From NCBI GenBank assembly GCA_902812365.1, contig CADDZC010000009.1, forward strand, positions 1 to 64,000: 64,000 nt of DNA, written 5' to 3'. Positions within the stretch are counted from its first letter, which is position 1; every line of letters begins with the position of its first letter. The translations under genes and the position numbers were made by a program. The DNA comes from Acidobacteriota bacterium (GTDB taxonomy: Bacteria; Acidobacteriota; Terriglobia; UBA7540). The notes below the pieces were generated by a model, which was not told the origin of the DNA, searched no databases, and worked only from the letters and a program-made list of their open reading frames with translations. Of the stretch, positions 39,933 to 49,318 are shown one piece after another.

Positions 39933-41613
39933 CCGTGAGACCTCCTCGCCGGTCGGGCCGGCCCCGGCCGTGGGGAGACGGACGGGGCCCCTTGTGTTCC
40001 GCAAAAGCTTCCGCCGCCGCGCCCCTCAGCAGTTCCGGCACCCGGCCGAACAAGCGGACGGCCTTCTCGACCTGGGGATCGCCGCGGGTTTCCACCTCGT
40101 CGCCTGCCGCCAGGCCGTAAACCAGGTTGAAAATCTCCGTCTTGATCCGAAGCTTCAGGTAATCCTGATCCGGGCCCCAATATTCTTGCGGAGCGCGGAT
40201 TTGGTGCCCGTTCAGGTAGCTGCGGAAATCCTCGAGCACCCGGGCGTCGGGCTGGAAAGACTGGCCGACGGGGCCGTTGAGCGAGAGATACTCGGAGGCG
40301 AAATCGGTAAAGGCGCCCCGCTGGTTGAGGAACGTCGCCCAGGGATCGAGCTGGCGCTCGGGAATCTCGACATCGGGGGTGATGCCGCCGCCGGCTCGAA
40401 GCGGCCGCCCATCGTCGGTGTGAAAAGCGCTGGCCGCGCCGGCCGTGGAAGCCGACGGGTCAATGCCGGCGAGAGCCGTTCCGGGCAAGGGCCGCTGGAT
40501 GGATCGCCCGCTGGGCGTGAAATACTGCGCGGTGGTCAGCGCCAACCCGGTCTGGTCGCTCAGGGGCATCACCGTTTCCACCACGCCTTTGCCAAAAGTC
40601 GGCTCGCCGGCAATCACGGCGCGGTCATGCTCCTCGAGCGCAGCCGCCAGCACCTCAGCGGCGCTCGCCGTGTTGCCGTTCACCAACACGATCATGGGCA
40701 TATCGAAGTGATAGGGAGCGGCGAACGTCTTATAAGTCTGTTCCGCCTTCGACCGGCCGCGCACGCTGAGGACGAGCTCGCCCGGCCGGAGGAACAGGCT
40801 GGCCACCGCCAAGGCCGCGTCGACCATGCCGCCGTGATTGTCCCGCAGATCGAGAAGGAGCCCGCGGAGAGGCTCGGGGGCCGCGGCGGGGGCGGAGTTC
40901 TCCGGGCGGGCCTCTCCCGTAGCCTTCCCTTCCATCTTCTCCAAGGCGGTGACGACTTCTTGCGGCGTTTTGGATTCAAATCCCGAAACGTGCAGGTAGG
41001 CGATGCCGGGTGACCACAGGAAAGCTTTGTCGACGGTCGGCAGGGCGACTTCGGCGGGCTTCAAATGGAGGTCCTGGGCGACGACTTTGCCCGGATGAAT
41101 CACGCCCAGCGTCACCGGCTTCGAGCGCGATTGCTGCAAGAGCTGAACCAGGGAATTGAAATCCAGATCGGCCACGCGGGTGCCGTTGACGGCCACGATC
41201 TCGTCGCCGGGTCCGAGGCCGGCGCGCCACGAAGGGGATCCTTCCGCCGTCTGCAGTACCAGCACCTTGCCGGGGGTAACGTAAAGAATAGAGCCGAATC
41301 CCAGAGCCTCGCCCCGCGCCTGCTGCTGGAGCATGGCGAACTGAGCGCGGTCAAAAAAAGCGGAAAAGGGGTCGAGCGCCGCCAGCATGCCGCGCACCGC
41401 CCCGTCGAGGATCACCCGGTCCGGGTCCAGCGGATCCACGTAATGCTCGGCCAGGGCGCCGTAAAGGCGAGCCACTTTCAGGGCGGCTTGGGTGGCGGGG
41501 TCGGCGGGCGCCTCCGCGGCTCCGGCCGTCCAGGCGCAAGCAGCCAGAATCGCCGCCAGCATCACACCGCTGGCGAACCGGAGGCAGAATCTCGGAGGCG
41601 CGTGTGATTTCAT
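39916..41613 (-). CDS. S41-family C-terminal processing protease
   Basis: Periplasmic or exported serine protease of the CtpA/Prc family, 565 residues from ATG 41613. A signal peptide is evident (ASGVMLAAILAACAWTAGA). A tail-binding N-terminal domain precedes a PDZ domain (SPSWRAGLGPGDEIVAVNG) and the catalytic core, with GLLLDLRDNHGGMVDAAL, the nucleophile Ser in NGNTASAAEV (about residue 317) and the general base Lys in PTFGKGVVET. The ORF extends to GTG 41658 but the shorter start gives a better signal peptide. Third step of a minus-strand unit TPR - S41 - carbonic anhydrase. Confidence 0.9.
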   Translation of the reverse strand: MKSHAPPRFCLRFASGVMLAAILAACAWTAGAAEAPADPATQAALKVARLYGALAEHYVDPLDPDRVILDGAVRGMLAALDPFSAFFDRAQFAMLQQQARGEALGFGSILYVTPGKVLVLQTAEGSPSWRAGLGPGDEIVAVNGTRVADLDFNSLVQLLQQSRSKPVTLGVIHPGKVVAQDLHLKPAEVALPTVDKAFLWSPGIAYLHVSGFESKTPQEVVTALEKMEGKATGEARPENSAPAAAPEPLRGLLLDLRDNHGGMVDAALAVASLFLRPGELVLSVRGRSKAEQTYKTFAAPYHFDMPMIVLVNGNTASAAEVLAAALEEHDRAVIAGEPTFGKGVVETVMPLSDQTGLALTTAQYFTPSGRSIQRPLPGTALAGIDPSASTAGAASAFHTDDGRPLRAGGGITPDVEIPERQLDPWATFLNQRGAFTDFASEYLSLNGPVGQSFQPDARVLEDFRSYLNGHQIRAPQEYWGPDQDYLKLRIKTEIFNLVYGLAAGDEVETRGDPQVEKAVRLFGRVPELLRGAAAEAFAEHKGPRPSPHGRGRPDRRGGLTDECYR

Positions 41614-41676
41614 CAGATTCAAAGGGTTGGATAGGCTCGGCGCGCTTGACGGTTGCACCGGGAACGCCCGCGCGGC

Positions 41677-42822
41677 TCAGCGCTCATCGGCCGGGCGCAG
41701 CGTCTCGGTCAGCCCGAATTCGCGATTGGCGTCAGCCGTGCGGCCGAGCTCCTTATAGGCTGTCCCCAGGATGTAGTGAGCCAGGTAGTTTTTGGGGTCC
41801 ATTTTCAGGGCCTTTTCCAGAAATTCGGCGGCGAGCGCCGGATCCCCTTTCTTCATTTCCACCTTACCCAGAAGGATATAAGGGCCGGTGAAATTCTCGT
41901 TGAGCCAGATCGCCTGTTTGAGAGCGCGCTCGGCTTCGTTCCACTTTTCAAGGCGCGTGTAGGCGTCGCCCAGCCGCCAGTAGGCTAGCCACAACAGCGG
42001 GTCGATGGCCAGCTCCTGCCGGAACTCATCGAGCGCGGGTTGGATTTGGGATTTAAAAAGATAGATTTCGCCGAGCAGGAAGTGTGCCATGGGAAGACGA
42101 GGATTCATGGCCAGCGCCTGCCGCAGTTCCGGGATGGCTTGGTCTTCAAATTCTTGCCGCACCATCATTTGACCGAGCACCAGGTGGGCTTGGGCGCTGT
42201 CGGGCGGAACCGAAAACATTTTGGCAAACGCCGCGCGCGCCTGATCGTATTGATACGACTGAAGAAAGCTGACGCCCAGCAAGTACGACGCGGTGACGTC
42301 GGGCTGGGGGAGCCACGCCTGCACCTTTTCGAGCAGGGGGACGGCCTGTTGAAGGCGGCCCGTCAAATAGTAAGCGAGGCCCAGGAGCTGGGTCGATTCG
42401 GCATCTTGAGGATTCTGCTTCAGCGCCGCATCGAGATGCGCCACCGCAGCCGGGTAGTCCCGCTTCTGGTAATAGGCCTTCCCTAAGGCCGCTTCCACGC
42501 CGGCGGGTTCCGGCGACTCTAGCGCGAGAGGTTTCAGCACGGCGATGGCCTGGTCAAACTTGCCGCCATCCATCAGTTTTTGAGCCTGGGTCAGGCCGGA
42601 AGACGGCGGGGCGGGGCTGGAAGCGGTTTGCGCCTGAGCCCGAAACGCCAGCGCCAACAGCAAAGCGAAGGTTCCTATTCCCAATAAACCCAGCGCCCGG
42701 CCAACGCTGAACGTGCCCGGCAAGGTATGCGGCCCGCCGGCCGCCGGCCGGGTGTTCCGGGAAACGAGGGGGACTCCTCTGCCCGGCGTCTGCCGCCCAT
42801 CGAGCTTCCCCCGCTGCCTCAT
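41677..42822 (-). CDS. Exported tetratricopeptide-repeat protein
   Basis: A 381-residue TPR protein. After a hydrophobic export segment (LGLLGIGTFALLLALAF) come about eight TPR units from residue about 75, for example AALGKAYYQKRDYPAAVAHLDAALKQNP (in part), AHFLLGEIYLFKSQIQPALDEF and AHYILGTAYKELGRTADANREF. It is probably a periplasmic scaffold (inference). Start ATG 42822 is fixed by a promoter whose -10 and -35 lie at 42840-42868, overlapping the longer ORF start. Upstream of the S41 protease by 63 bases. Confidence 0.87.
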   Translation of the reverse strand: MRQRGKLDGRQTPGRGVPLVSRNTRPAAGGPHTLPGTFSVGRALGLLGIGTFALLLALAFRAQAQTASSPAPPSSGLTQAQKLMDGGKFDQAIAVLKPLALESPEPAGVEAALGKAYYQKRDYPAAVAHLDAALKQNPQDAESTQLLGLAYYLTGRLQQAVPLLEKVQAWLPQPDVTASYLLGVSFLQSYQYDQARAAFAKMFSVPPDSAQAHLVLGQMMVRQEFEDQAIPELRQALAMNPRLPMAHFLLGEIYLFKSQIQPALDEFRQELAIDPLLWLAYWRLGDAYTRLEKWNEAERALKQAIWLNENFTGPYILLGKVEMKKGDPALAAEFLEKALKMDPKNYLAHYILGTAYKELGRTADANREFGLTETLRPADER

Positions 42823-42839
42823 AACCCTCGCCGAGAAGA

Positions 42840-42868
42840 AGCATAGAGCGACCGCGCACACGGGTCAA
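42840..42868 (-). promoter_or_regulatory. Predicted promoter of the TPR-S41-carbonic anhydrase unit
   Basis: On the minus strand, TTGACC (42863-42868), 17-base spacer, TATGCT (42840-42845). The expected start is about 10 bases before ATG 42822, leaving room for the GAGGG ribosome binding site. Confidence 0.55.
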
Positions 42869-43005
42869 GCTCGGGGCCGCGCCGAGGAACCGGAATGGCT
42901 CGGCGAGCGGGCTTTAAGAGCCGCGCGCGGGGTGCTGATTCAGGCTCGTTTCGGAGGCGGGCGCGCTCGCCGGGTCGCGGGAGGGCTGAGCGGGTGGCGG
43001 AGAGG

Positions 43006-43037
43006 CGGCAGGGGCGGCCTGAAGGCCGCCCCTGCCG
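43006..43037 (-). terminator. Perfect 14-bp hairpin downstream of the TonB-dependent receptor gene
   Basis: CGGCAGGGGCGGCC pairs perfectly with its complement around a TGAA/TTCA tetraloop, starting 13 bases after the receptor stop codon. No U-run follows on either strand, so it may be a processing barrier or a Rho-assisted or L-shaped terminator rather than a classical intrinsic one. Confidence 0.55.
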
Positions 43038-43050
43038 AGCAGTTTCCGGG

Positions 43051-46000
43051 TTAGAAGTCGAAGCGCAGGCCGAACTGCCAGACCCGCATTCCCGCTCCGG
43101 CGGCGAGTCCGAAGATTTCGCCGGCGGTCGAGCAGTCAACGCAGCCGTCGGGCTGCCCGAGGTTGACATGATTCACGGCATTGTAGGACTCGGCGCGGAA
43201 CTGGCCTTTCAGCTTCTCGGTGATTTGAAAGTTCTTGAACAGGGAAAGGTCGGTGTCAAAGAACCGAGGCCCGCGCAACGAGTCGATGCCGACGTTGCCG
43301 AACTGCCCCACTTGCGGCCTTCCCCACGGGCCGATGGTCTGGCCGTTCGCCAAGGTCTTTCCTCCCGTCGTCACGTACCAGTATCCGGCCGTGTGATCGG
43401 GAGGCCCTGACCGCGGGCCCGCGCCGACGCTGCCGACCAGGTTGGGCATGCACGGCCCGGTGTCGCGGTCCTGGCCGCACTCGCTGTAACTCGGCGTAAA
43501 GGGCAGGCCGCTCATCCACGTCCAAGTTCCATTGAGCTCCCAGCCGCCAATCAGGTAGTCGGCCGCCTTCGAAGCGTTGGCGCCCCACCTCCGTCCCCGT
43601 CCAAACGGCAAGTCATAGATGTGGCTGAGCACGAAAACGTGGTTGCGCTGGAAATCGGAAGGTCCGCCCACCAGCTTCGGGTCGTAAATGTAATAGCCGT
43701 CGCCGTCATACTGGAAGGCGTGGGCGAAGGTGTAATGGGCGAGGAGGGAATAGCCGTTGGAGAATCGCTTTTCCACCTTGGCCTGTAACGACTCGTAGTG
43801 GTTGCTCGCGTCGTTGCCGTAATACTGCAGGCCCTGCGTCCATCCGTAGCGAGGATAATAGGGGCGCCGCAGATTCGTCGGCACGCCTTGCGCGAATCCG
43901 ACGATGGTTGGGGTGTTGATGTCATAGTTCGGGCCGTCGCCGTTGAAGACGTGGGTGCCTTTGTTGGCGACGTAGGCGATCTCGCCCGTCAAACTGTTAC
44001 TGAAGGCATGCTGCAGGCTGACGTTCCAGGCGTCCACCGTCAACATCCGCATGGCCGGCGGGTGCATGTGCGGGCTGATGCCGTCCGGCAGCAGCGGGTT
44101 GCCGGTCACACCCAGGCACTCCGTTCCCTGAATCTTTGCCGCCGTCTTCAGGGTAATCGGGTTGCAGTTGTTCTGAAGGATGGTGGCCGGATTCAACGGC
44201 GTGGGGCCCACGGCCAGTGAAAAGACGTCGGCGTAATTGGCCGCGGGGTTGATCTGCTGCTGGGCGAGCACCGGCAAGTTCTGCGTGACGGTATGGCCGA
44301 AGATGGAGCCGAACGTCCCGATATCGAAGCTGCGGCCGTAACCCATGCGCAGCACCGTGGTCGGCTTGATCTGGTAGGCGATCCCCAGGCGCGGCGCGAA
44401 ATTCGTCAAGCTGTTGCGCACGTTGCCGTTGGTGCCGATGCCGTTTTCACCGGCAATCCACACTTCGCCGGTCCCCGGCTGCACCCATCCGCCCTTGTCT
44501 TTGCCGTTGACGGTTTGCGGGAAGTAGATCTCCCAGCGCAGACCGTAATTCACGGTCAACTTGGGGGTCACGCGCCAGGTATCCTGACCGTAAAAGAACC
44601 AGCGCTTCTGGCGCTCGGCAGCGTCGGTGACGTTGCTGACGTAGCGCCCAAAAGAAGTGACGTCGCCTAGCAAAAAGCTGGCCAGACCCAGCCCGGGAGC
44701 GTTCGCTCCCGAAGGGCCTTCGGTGAAGGAATTGCTGAAGTGTAATTCGCCCGCCCGGTGCGAGTCGCTCGGTACGCGCAGGTTCATCGCATAACGGATG
44801 TCAGCTCCGAACTTCAGCGTATGGTTGCCCCGAATGTTCGTCCAGTTGTTCACGAACTGGAATTGCTGCTCCTGTTCGTTCAACGGACAGTTACACTGGT
44901 TGACGCCCAAAGCGTAACCAAAATCGAAGCCGGCGGTTCCGTCGATAAAGAAGGCCGGCATGCCGGAGGTGAAGTAGTTATCCAGGTTGAGGCCGGGAAT
45001 GCCGGCGTCCTTCGCCGGGCTGGTACCCAGTCCATTGGGGTTCACGAACACACGGTAGCGCATGAACCCAAAGCGGAAGTCCGTCAGCAGATTGGGGTTC
45101 AAGGTGTAATCAAAGCCCTGCGCAATACTCTGATTCCGGACATCGGAAGACCCGGCGAAGCCGCCCACCGACGGATCGACATTGAAGGCCGGACCTCCTG
45201 CCAGCGTGCCAAACAGCCCCGGACCTTGCCGCGCATAACGCTGGAAGCTGTACCGGCCAAACAGGTGCAGTTTTTCGGTCTGGTACTGGTCAACCCTGAC
45301 GTCGAACCCGTCGCTGTTAAAGATCTGATTGCCGGAACCCACGAAGTTGGGGGCCGTCGGGTCGGTCGTGCTCAGGTTGGGCGGAGGGATAAACTTGAGC
45401 ATGGCCAGGGCTTGAGCCGACAGCATGGCGGTGGGAATCACGTTGGGCTGAGTTCCATTGCCCATAAACTGCTGGCGGTTGCAACTCTGGGCTGTGCACG
45501 GAATGAGGTTGCCGCTACTGTCGAACGGATTGTAGATGTTAATCGGCGCCGAATTGGGAATTTTCAGAAAATCGCTCAAGTCGCCGCCGCGCTCTGCCAG
45601 CGTCGGGACGCGCGCTTCGCCGGAGCCTCCCAGCTTGCGGCGCGTCCCCTGATAGTCGCCGAAGATGAAGGTCTTATCCTTCTTGATCGGGCCACCCAGC
45701 GAGCCTCCAAACTGATTCCAGAGGCTGCTGGGAACGTTCGATGAGGCTTGCAGAAACGGGTCGCGGGCACTGGTCACGTTGTTGCGCCGGAACTCGAAGA
45801 GGCTTCCGTGCAGTTCGTTGGTCCCGGACTTCGTTTGGCTGGTCACCACGCCGGCCGTAGCCTCGCCGAATTCGGCGTCATAGTCCTGGGTCGTGACCTT
45901 CGCTTCCGTCACGGAGTCCAAGTTGGGATTGATGACAATGATTCCCAGGATCGGGTCCTGGTTGTCCGTCCCGTCCAACTGGTAGGAGGTGCCGCTAAAG

Positions 46001-46569
46001 TGCTGGCCATTGACCATGATTTGAATCGCGCCTTGCGGGTTTTCGCTGGCGGCATGCTGCCAGCCCAGGCGCTGCGTACCCGGTGTCAGCAGCTCAAATT
46101 GGGTGAAGTTGCGGTTGAAAATGGGCAAGTCCTCGACCTGTTGTTCGGTGAACTGCGTAGAAACATCGGTCCGTTCCGTCTTGAGCAAAGGGACGGCGGC
46201 CGTCACGTTCACCGTCTGGGTCACGGATCCCACTTGCATGACGGCGTTGACCTGAGTCGCCGCGTCGACGCTCACCTGCACGTTGTGCTGAATGAACGTT
46301 TGAAAGCCTTGCGCGTCGATCTTGACATCGTAGGTGCCCACAATCAGGTGCGTCTGCTCGTAATTGCCCGAGGCGTTCGTGGTGGTGGTAAAGCTGACGC
46401 CCTGAGCCGTATTGGTAATGGTCACCGTGGCCCCCGGCACCGCCGCCCCCGTCGCATCCGTCACGGTTCCGATGATGCTTCCATAAACCGCCTGAGCAAG
46501 CAGTCGCTGCGCCGGATACACCAGCGCCCACAAGAGTGCGACCGCGAGAAACCATCTTGTTCTTCGCAT
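43051..46569 (-). CDS. Oar-like TonB-dependent outer-membrane receptor
   Basis: A 1,172-residue outer-membrane protein. A signal peptide (RWFLAVALLWALVYPAQRLLA in part) is followed by a carboxypeptidase-regulatory-like beta domain (GSIIGTVTDATGAAVPGATVTITN, about 30-115, in part), a plug domain with VEDLPIFNRNF and YQLDGTDNQDP, and a large barrel ending in VWQFGLRFDF, a terminal Phe typical of outer-membrane proteins. This architecture is the Oar/Acidobacteria-type receptor, used for uptake of large substrates or for adhesion; the ligand is unknown. GGGAGGA lies 5 bases before ATG 46569. Neighbours give no substrate clue. Confidence 0.92.
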   Translation of the reverse strand: MRRTRWFLAVALLWALVYPAQRLLAQAVYGSIIGTVTDATGAAVPGATVTITNTAQGVSFTTTTNASGNYEQTHLIVGTYDVKIDAQGFQTFIQHNVQVSVDAATQVNAVMQVGSVTQTVNVTAAVPLLKTERTDVSTQFTEQQVEDLPIFNRNFTQFELLTPGTQRLGWQHAASENPQGAIQIMVNGQHFSGTSYQLDGTDNQDPILGIIVINPNLDSVTEAKVTTQDYDAEFGEATAGVVTSQTKSGTNELHGSLFEFRRNNVTSARDPFLQASSNVPSSLWNQFGGSLGGPIKKDKTFIFGDYQGTRRKLGGSGEARVPTLAERGGDLSDFLKIPNSAPINIYNPFDSSGNLIPCTAQSCNRQQFMGNGTQPNVIPTAMLSAQALAMLKFIPPPNLSTTDPTAPNFVGSGNQIFNSDGFDVRVDQYQTEKLHLFGRYSFQRYARQGPGLFGTLAGGPAFNVDPSVGGFAGSSDVRNQSIAQGFDYTLNPNLLTDFRFGFMRYRVFVNPNGLGTSPAKDAGIPGLNLDNYFTSGMPAFFIDGTAGFDFGYALGVNQCNCPLNEQEQQFQFVNNWTNIRGNHTLKFGADIRYAMNLRVPSDSHRAGELHFSNSFTEGPSGANAPGLGLASFLLGDVTSFGRYVSNVTDAAERQKRWFFYGQDTWRVTPKLTVNYGLRWEIYFPQTVNGKDKGGWVQPGTGEVWIAGENGIGTNGNVRNSLTNFAPRLGIAYQIKPTTVLRMGYGRSFDIGTFGSIFGHTVTQNLPVLAQQQINPAANYADVFSLAVGPTPLNPATILQNNCNPITLKTAAKIQGTECLGVTGNPLLPDGISPHMHPPAMRMLTVDAWNVSLQHAFSNSLTGEIAYVANKGTHVFNGDGPNYDINTPTIVGFAQGVPTNLRRPYYPRYGWTQGLQYYGNDASNHYESLQAKVEKRFSNGYSLLAHYTFAHAFQYDGDGYYIYDPKLVGGPSDFQRNHVFVLSHIYDLPFGRGRRWGANASKAADYLIGGWELNGTWTWMSGLPFTPSYSECGQDRDTGPCMPNLVGSVGAGPRSGPPDHTAGYWYVTTGGKTLANGQTIGPWGRPQVGQFGNVGIDSLRGPRFFDTDLSLFKNFQITEKLKGQFRAESYNAVNHVNLGQPDGCVDCSTAGEIFGLAAGAGMRVWQFGLRFDF

Positions 46570-46912
46570 GCTGTCCTCCCTAGATTTCCGTGCTGTGGCC
46601 CTCACCGACTCCGGCCCCCGGGCGAGCGCTAGTCACAACGCCACCCGCAATCCAACCCGTGCGAACCCGGGACCGCCCCGGCGCCGGGACCGATCGTCAC
46701 GGGTGAAAACCAACGCGTGACGGTTCCGCTGCGCGCTCGGAGGCACCCCCGCGCTTCGCACCAGCCAAAAGTTCTAGGTTACTGGAAAGACCCCACCTGA
46801 CGCAGAGTAGTACGATCTAACAAGAATATGGTGACTGTCAAGACCAAAATTACCGAGCCTGAGCCGGCCGTTCAGCTTGACAGCCTTCGTTTCTGCCCGC
46901 CTTCAAGCCGCG
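46570..46912. other. Upstream region of the TonB-dependent receptor gene
   Basis: No gene is visible. On the minus strand a perfect TTGACA lies at 46836-46841, followed by AT-rich sequence with only a poor -10 (TAGATC, spacer 16); if used it would give a leader of about 240 bases. The stretch 46780-46860 is AT-rich relative to its surroundings. Confidence 0.4.
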
Positions 46913-47710
46913 CTAAGACCCGCGCGCCAGAAGACTTCTCCACCGCTCCCAGGCCTCGCCGCGCGCCCGTCGGTTCGCCTCGCTCGCATCAGGAGCTTCG
47001 CCGGCCCGCATAAAGCCGTGCCCGGCGCCGGCGTACGTCACCGGCTCGTACGTCTTGCCGAGCGCCTTCATGGCGGCCACGGTGTCAGGGATGATGGCGT
47101 CGATGCGGGTATCGTTGCCGCCATAGAACCCGTAAATCGGCGCCCGGATGTGCGCCATCGCCTCCTTCGGGGGGGCGGACCATAGAACACGAACGCCGCC
47201 GCCAGATCCGGCCGCTCGGTGGTGAACCGAAAGCTTTGCCCCCCCGCCCCACCAACAAAAACCCGCCACCATCAACCGGCCGTTGGCGGCAGGAAGCTTC
47301 AGCGCGTAATCCGCCACGGCGTTCAGGTCGGCGGTAATCTGCGCCGGATCCAAGTGGCTGACCGCCTCCACGGCCCCGCCCGGCGGGAAGTCGGTGCTGC
47401 GGCCGCCGTGCGGGCCCATGCCCGATAGCAGGTCGGGGGCAACGGCGATATAGCCGGCCGCCGCCACTTGATCCGCCACGTCCTGCACCCAATCGGTCAT
47501 ACCGAAGATTTCGTGAATGACCAGCACCACGGCCGACCTCGTCGGCCTCTCCGGGTAGACGACAAAGGTCTCAAGGGCCCGGCCGTCGTGCTGGACGCTA
47601 ACCCATTGCCGATGGCGCGGAGACTGTTCCACCTTGACCCGCGCCCAGTCCTGGGCGGAAACCGCCGGCACCCAGCCCAGCAGGATCGCGATCAGCGCCC
47701 TTGACACCAT
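46913..47710 (-). CDS. Dienelactone hydrolase family protein with two compensating frameshifts
   Basis: Exported alpha/beta hydrolase of the dienelactone hydrolase family, 265 residues from ATG 47710 (GGGAGGAA 5 bases upstream, signal peptide SRALIAILLGWVPAVSAQ). Nucleophile Cys152 is in AGFCWWGGG, with Asp200 in FYGGNDTRI and His231 in AGAGHGFM, a complete Cys-Asp-His triad. Residues about 157-179 do not fit the family. Another frame over the same bases reads QSFRFTTERPDLAAAFVFYG, which does fit. The frame leaves at a 7-base C/G run (47239-47245) and returns at another (47169-47175). Either a sequencing or assembly error, or a real double frameshift. Confidence 0.8.
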   Translation of the reverse strand: MVSRALIAILLGWVPAVSAQDWARVKVEQSPRHRQWVSVQHDGRALETFVVYPERPTRSAVVLVIHEIFGMTDWVQDVADQVAAAGYIAVAPDLLSGMGPHGGRSTDFPPGGAVEAVSHLDPAQITADLNAVADYALKLPAANGRLMVAGFCWWGGGAKLSVHHRAAGSGGGVRVLWSAPPKEAMAHIRAPIYGFYGGNDTRIDAIIPDTVAAMKALGKTYEPVTYAGAGHGFMRAGEAPDASEANRRARGEAWERWRSLLARGS

Positions 47711-47780
47711 TGGATTCCTCCCGCCCCTGCGCCACCCTACTATACCCGCGCTGGAGAGGCCAGGGAAGCGCCGCTCGAAC

Positions 47781-48473
47781 CTAGGAAGGAAACAGCTCCG
47801 GGAACATCCGGCGATAAATGGACATGCCGAGCGCCGCGTGCATGCCGAGCTCGTCCAGGGCGCGGATTTCATCCTCGGTCGTGATCCCGCCGGCGGCCGT
47901 GATCGGCAACCGGGTTACGGCGCGCAAGGAGCGGAACCAATCGAGGCGCGTCCCCTGCAGGCGGCCTTCCGCGTCGATACAGGTGCAGAGAAATTCGGAG
48001 CAGTAGGGCTCAAGCTGGGGCAGCGCTTCGCCGGAGGTCAGCGGCAGGATTTGGCTCCAGCCTCGAATGGCGACGCAATCATTCCAGCAATCCACCGCGA
48101 TCATCAGCCTCTCGCGCGGCAGAGCCCGAGCCAGGGCGCGAAGAAACGCATGGTTGACGCCTTGCGGCGTAAATGCCGCGCTGCCCACGATCACCTTGGA
48201 GGCGCCGTCGTTGGCCACTTCGACGGCCCGCTCGACGCTGCGAATGCCCCCTCCCACCCGGCAGCGCTTGCGGCCGCACAACTGCCGGATAATATCCGCC
48301 TGCCCGGCGCGGCCCATGGCCGCGTCCAAATCGATTACCTGCAGCTCGGGATACGCGGCGAATTTCTCGAGCACCGCGAGCGCGTCCGGCAACTCCAGAG
48401 CCTTGCGATTCTCATTGCCTTGGATGAGCTGCACGACCTTCCGGCCGAGCAGATCGATGCACGGTATCATCAT
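47781..48473 (-). CDS. hisA: HisA isomerase (phosphoribosylformimino-AICAR ribotide isomerase)
   Basis: TIM-barrel isomerase of histidine synthesis, 230 residues, slightly shorter than the usual 240-245. The N-terminal MMIPCIDLLGRKVVQLIQG holds the first catalytic Asp; LQVIDLDAAMG, CRVGGGIRSVERAVEV, SKVIVGSAAF and IAVDCWND (second Asp region) follow, then TCIDAEGRLQGTRLDWFRSL and ITAAGGITTEDEIRAL. It is a divergent HisA. It is the last gene of the his operon, 12 bases after hisF. HisA rather than HisF is supported by the separate, clear HisF next door. Confidence 0.88.
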   Translation of the reverse strand: MMIPCIDLLGRKVVQLIQGNENRKALELPDALAVLEKFAAYPELQVIDLDAAMGRAGQADIIRQLCGRKRCRVGGGIRSVERAVEVANDGASKVIVGSAAFTPQGVNHAFLRALARALPRERLMIAVDCWNDCVAIRGWSQILPLTSGEALPQLEPYCSEFLCTCIDAEGRLQGTRLDWFRSLRAVTRLPITAAGGITTEDEIRALDELGMHAALGMSIYRRMFPELFPS

Positions 48474-48485
48474 GGCGGCACCGCG

Positions 48486-49289
48486 TTAACCCGCGACGAT
48501 TCTCACCGGCACGCCGTGGGTCTGTAAATATTGCTTGAGAGTCCCTAGGGTCTGCCCTTCGTAATGGAAGATCGAGGCGGCCAGGGCGGCGTCGGCCGCG
48601 CCCCGCTCGAAGACCTCCACAAAATGCGCCGGATTCCCCGCTCCTCCCGAGGCGATCACGGGAATCTGCACGGCGCGCGAGACGGCCGCCGTCAGCTCGC
48701 AATCAAAACCGGCCTCGGTGCCGTCGGCGTCCATCGACGTCAGCAGAATCTCGCCGGCTCCCAGCTCTTCCACGCGCCGCGCCCAGGCGACCGCGTCCCA
48801 TCCCGTCTCCCGCGTCCCCCCATAGGTCATCACCTGCCAGGCCGTTCGCCCGATCTCCGCCCCTTCCCGCCCTTGGGCCAGCGGTCCCGTTCGCCGCGCA
48901 TCGATAGCCACCACAATGGCTTGCCGGCCGAAAGCGGCCGCCAGTTCGCTGACCAGGGCCGGCGATTCCACGGCTGCCGTGTTCACCGACACCTTGTCGG
49001 CTCCGGCGGCGAGCAGGCGGCGCGCATCGTCCACCGTGCGAACTCCGCCGCCGACCGTCAGGGGAATGAAGAGCCGGCGCGCCACACACCGGACGGTCTC
49101 CATCAGCGTGGCGCGCCCCTGCCGGGAAGCCGAAATATCCAGCATCACGAGCTCATCGGCTCCCTCGCGGTTGTACAGGTCGGCGAGTTCGCCCGGATCG
49201 CCCGCATCGCGCAGACCCTCGAACCGCACGCCCTTGACGACGCGCCCGTCCTGACAATCCAGGCACGGAATGATCCGTTTCGCCAGCAT
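48486..49289 (-). CDS. hisF: Imidazole glycerol phosphate synthase, cyclase subunit
   Basis: HisF, 267 residues, the TIM-barrel cyclase that uses ammonia from HisH to make IGP and AICAR. Typical: [22 protein letters not shown] (Asp11), [52 protein letters not shown] (second Asp), [13 protein letters not shown] and [13 protein letters not shown]. Start ATG 49289 was taken because homology begins there; the longer frame to 49616 overlaps hisH. It follows hisH by 29 bases. Confidence 0.96.
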   Translation of the reverse strand: MLAKRIIPCLDCQDGRVVKGVRFEGLRDAGDPGELADLYNREGADELVMLDISASRQGRATLMETVRCVARRLFIPLTVGGGVRTVDDARRLLAAGADKVSVNTAAVESPALVSELAAAFGRQAIVVAIDARRTGPLAQGREGAEIGRTAWQVMTYGGTRETGWDAVAWARRVEELGAGEILLTSMDADGTEAGFDCELTAAVSRAVQIPVIASGGAGNPAHFVEVFERGAADAALAASIFHYEGQTLGTLKQYLQTHGVPVRIVAG

Positions 49290-49318
49290 CCTTCCCCATC
49301 CTCGATCCAGCCCCGCCT

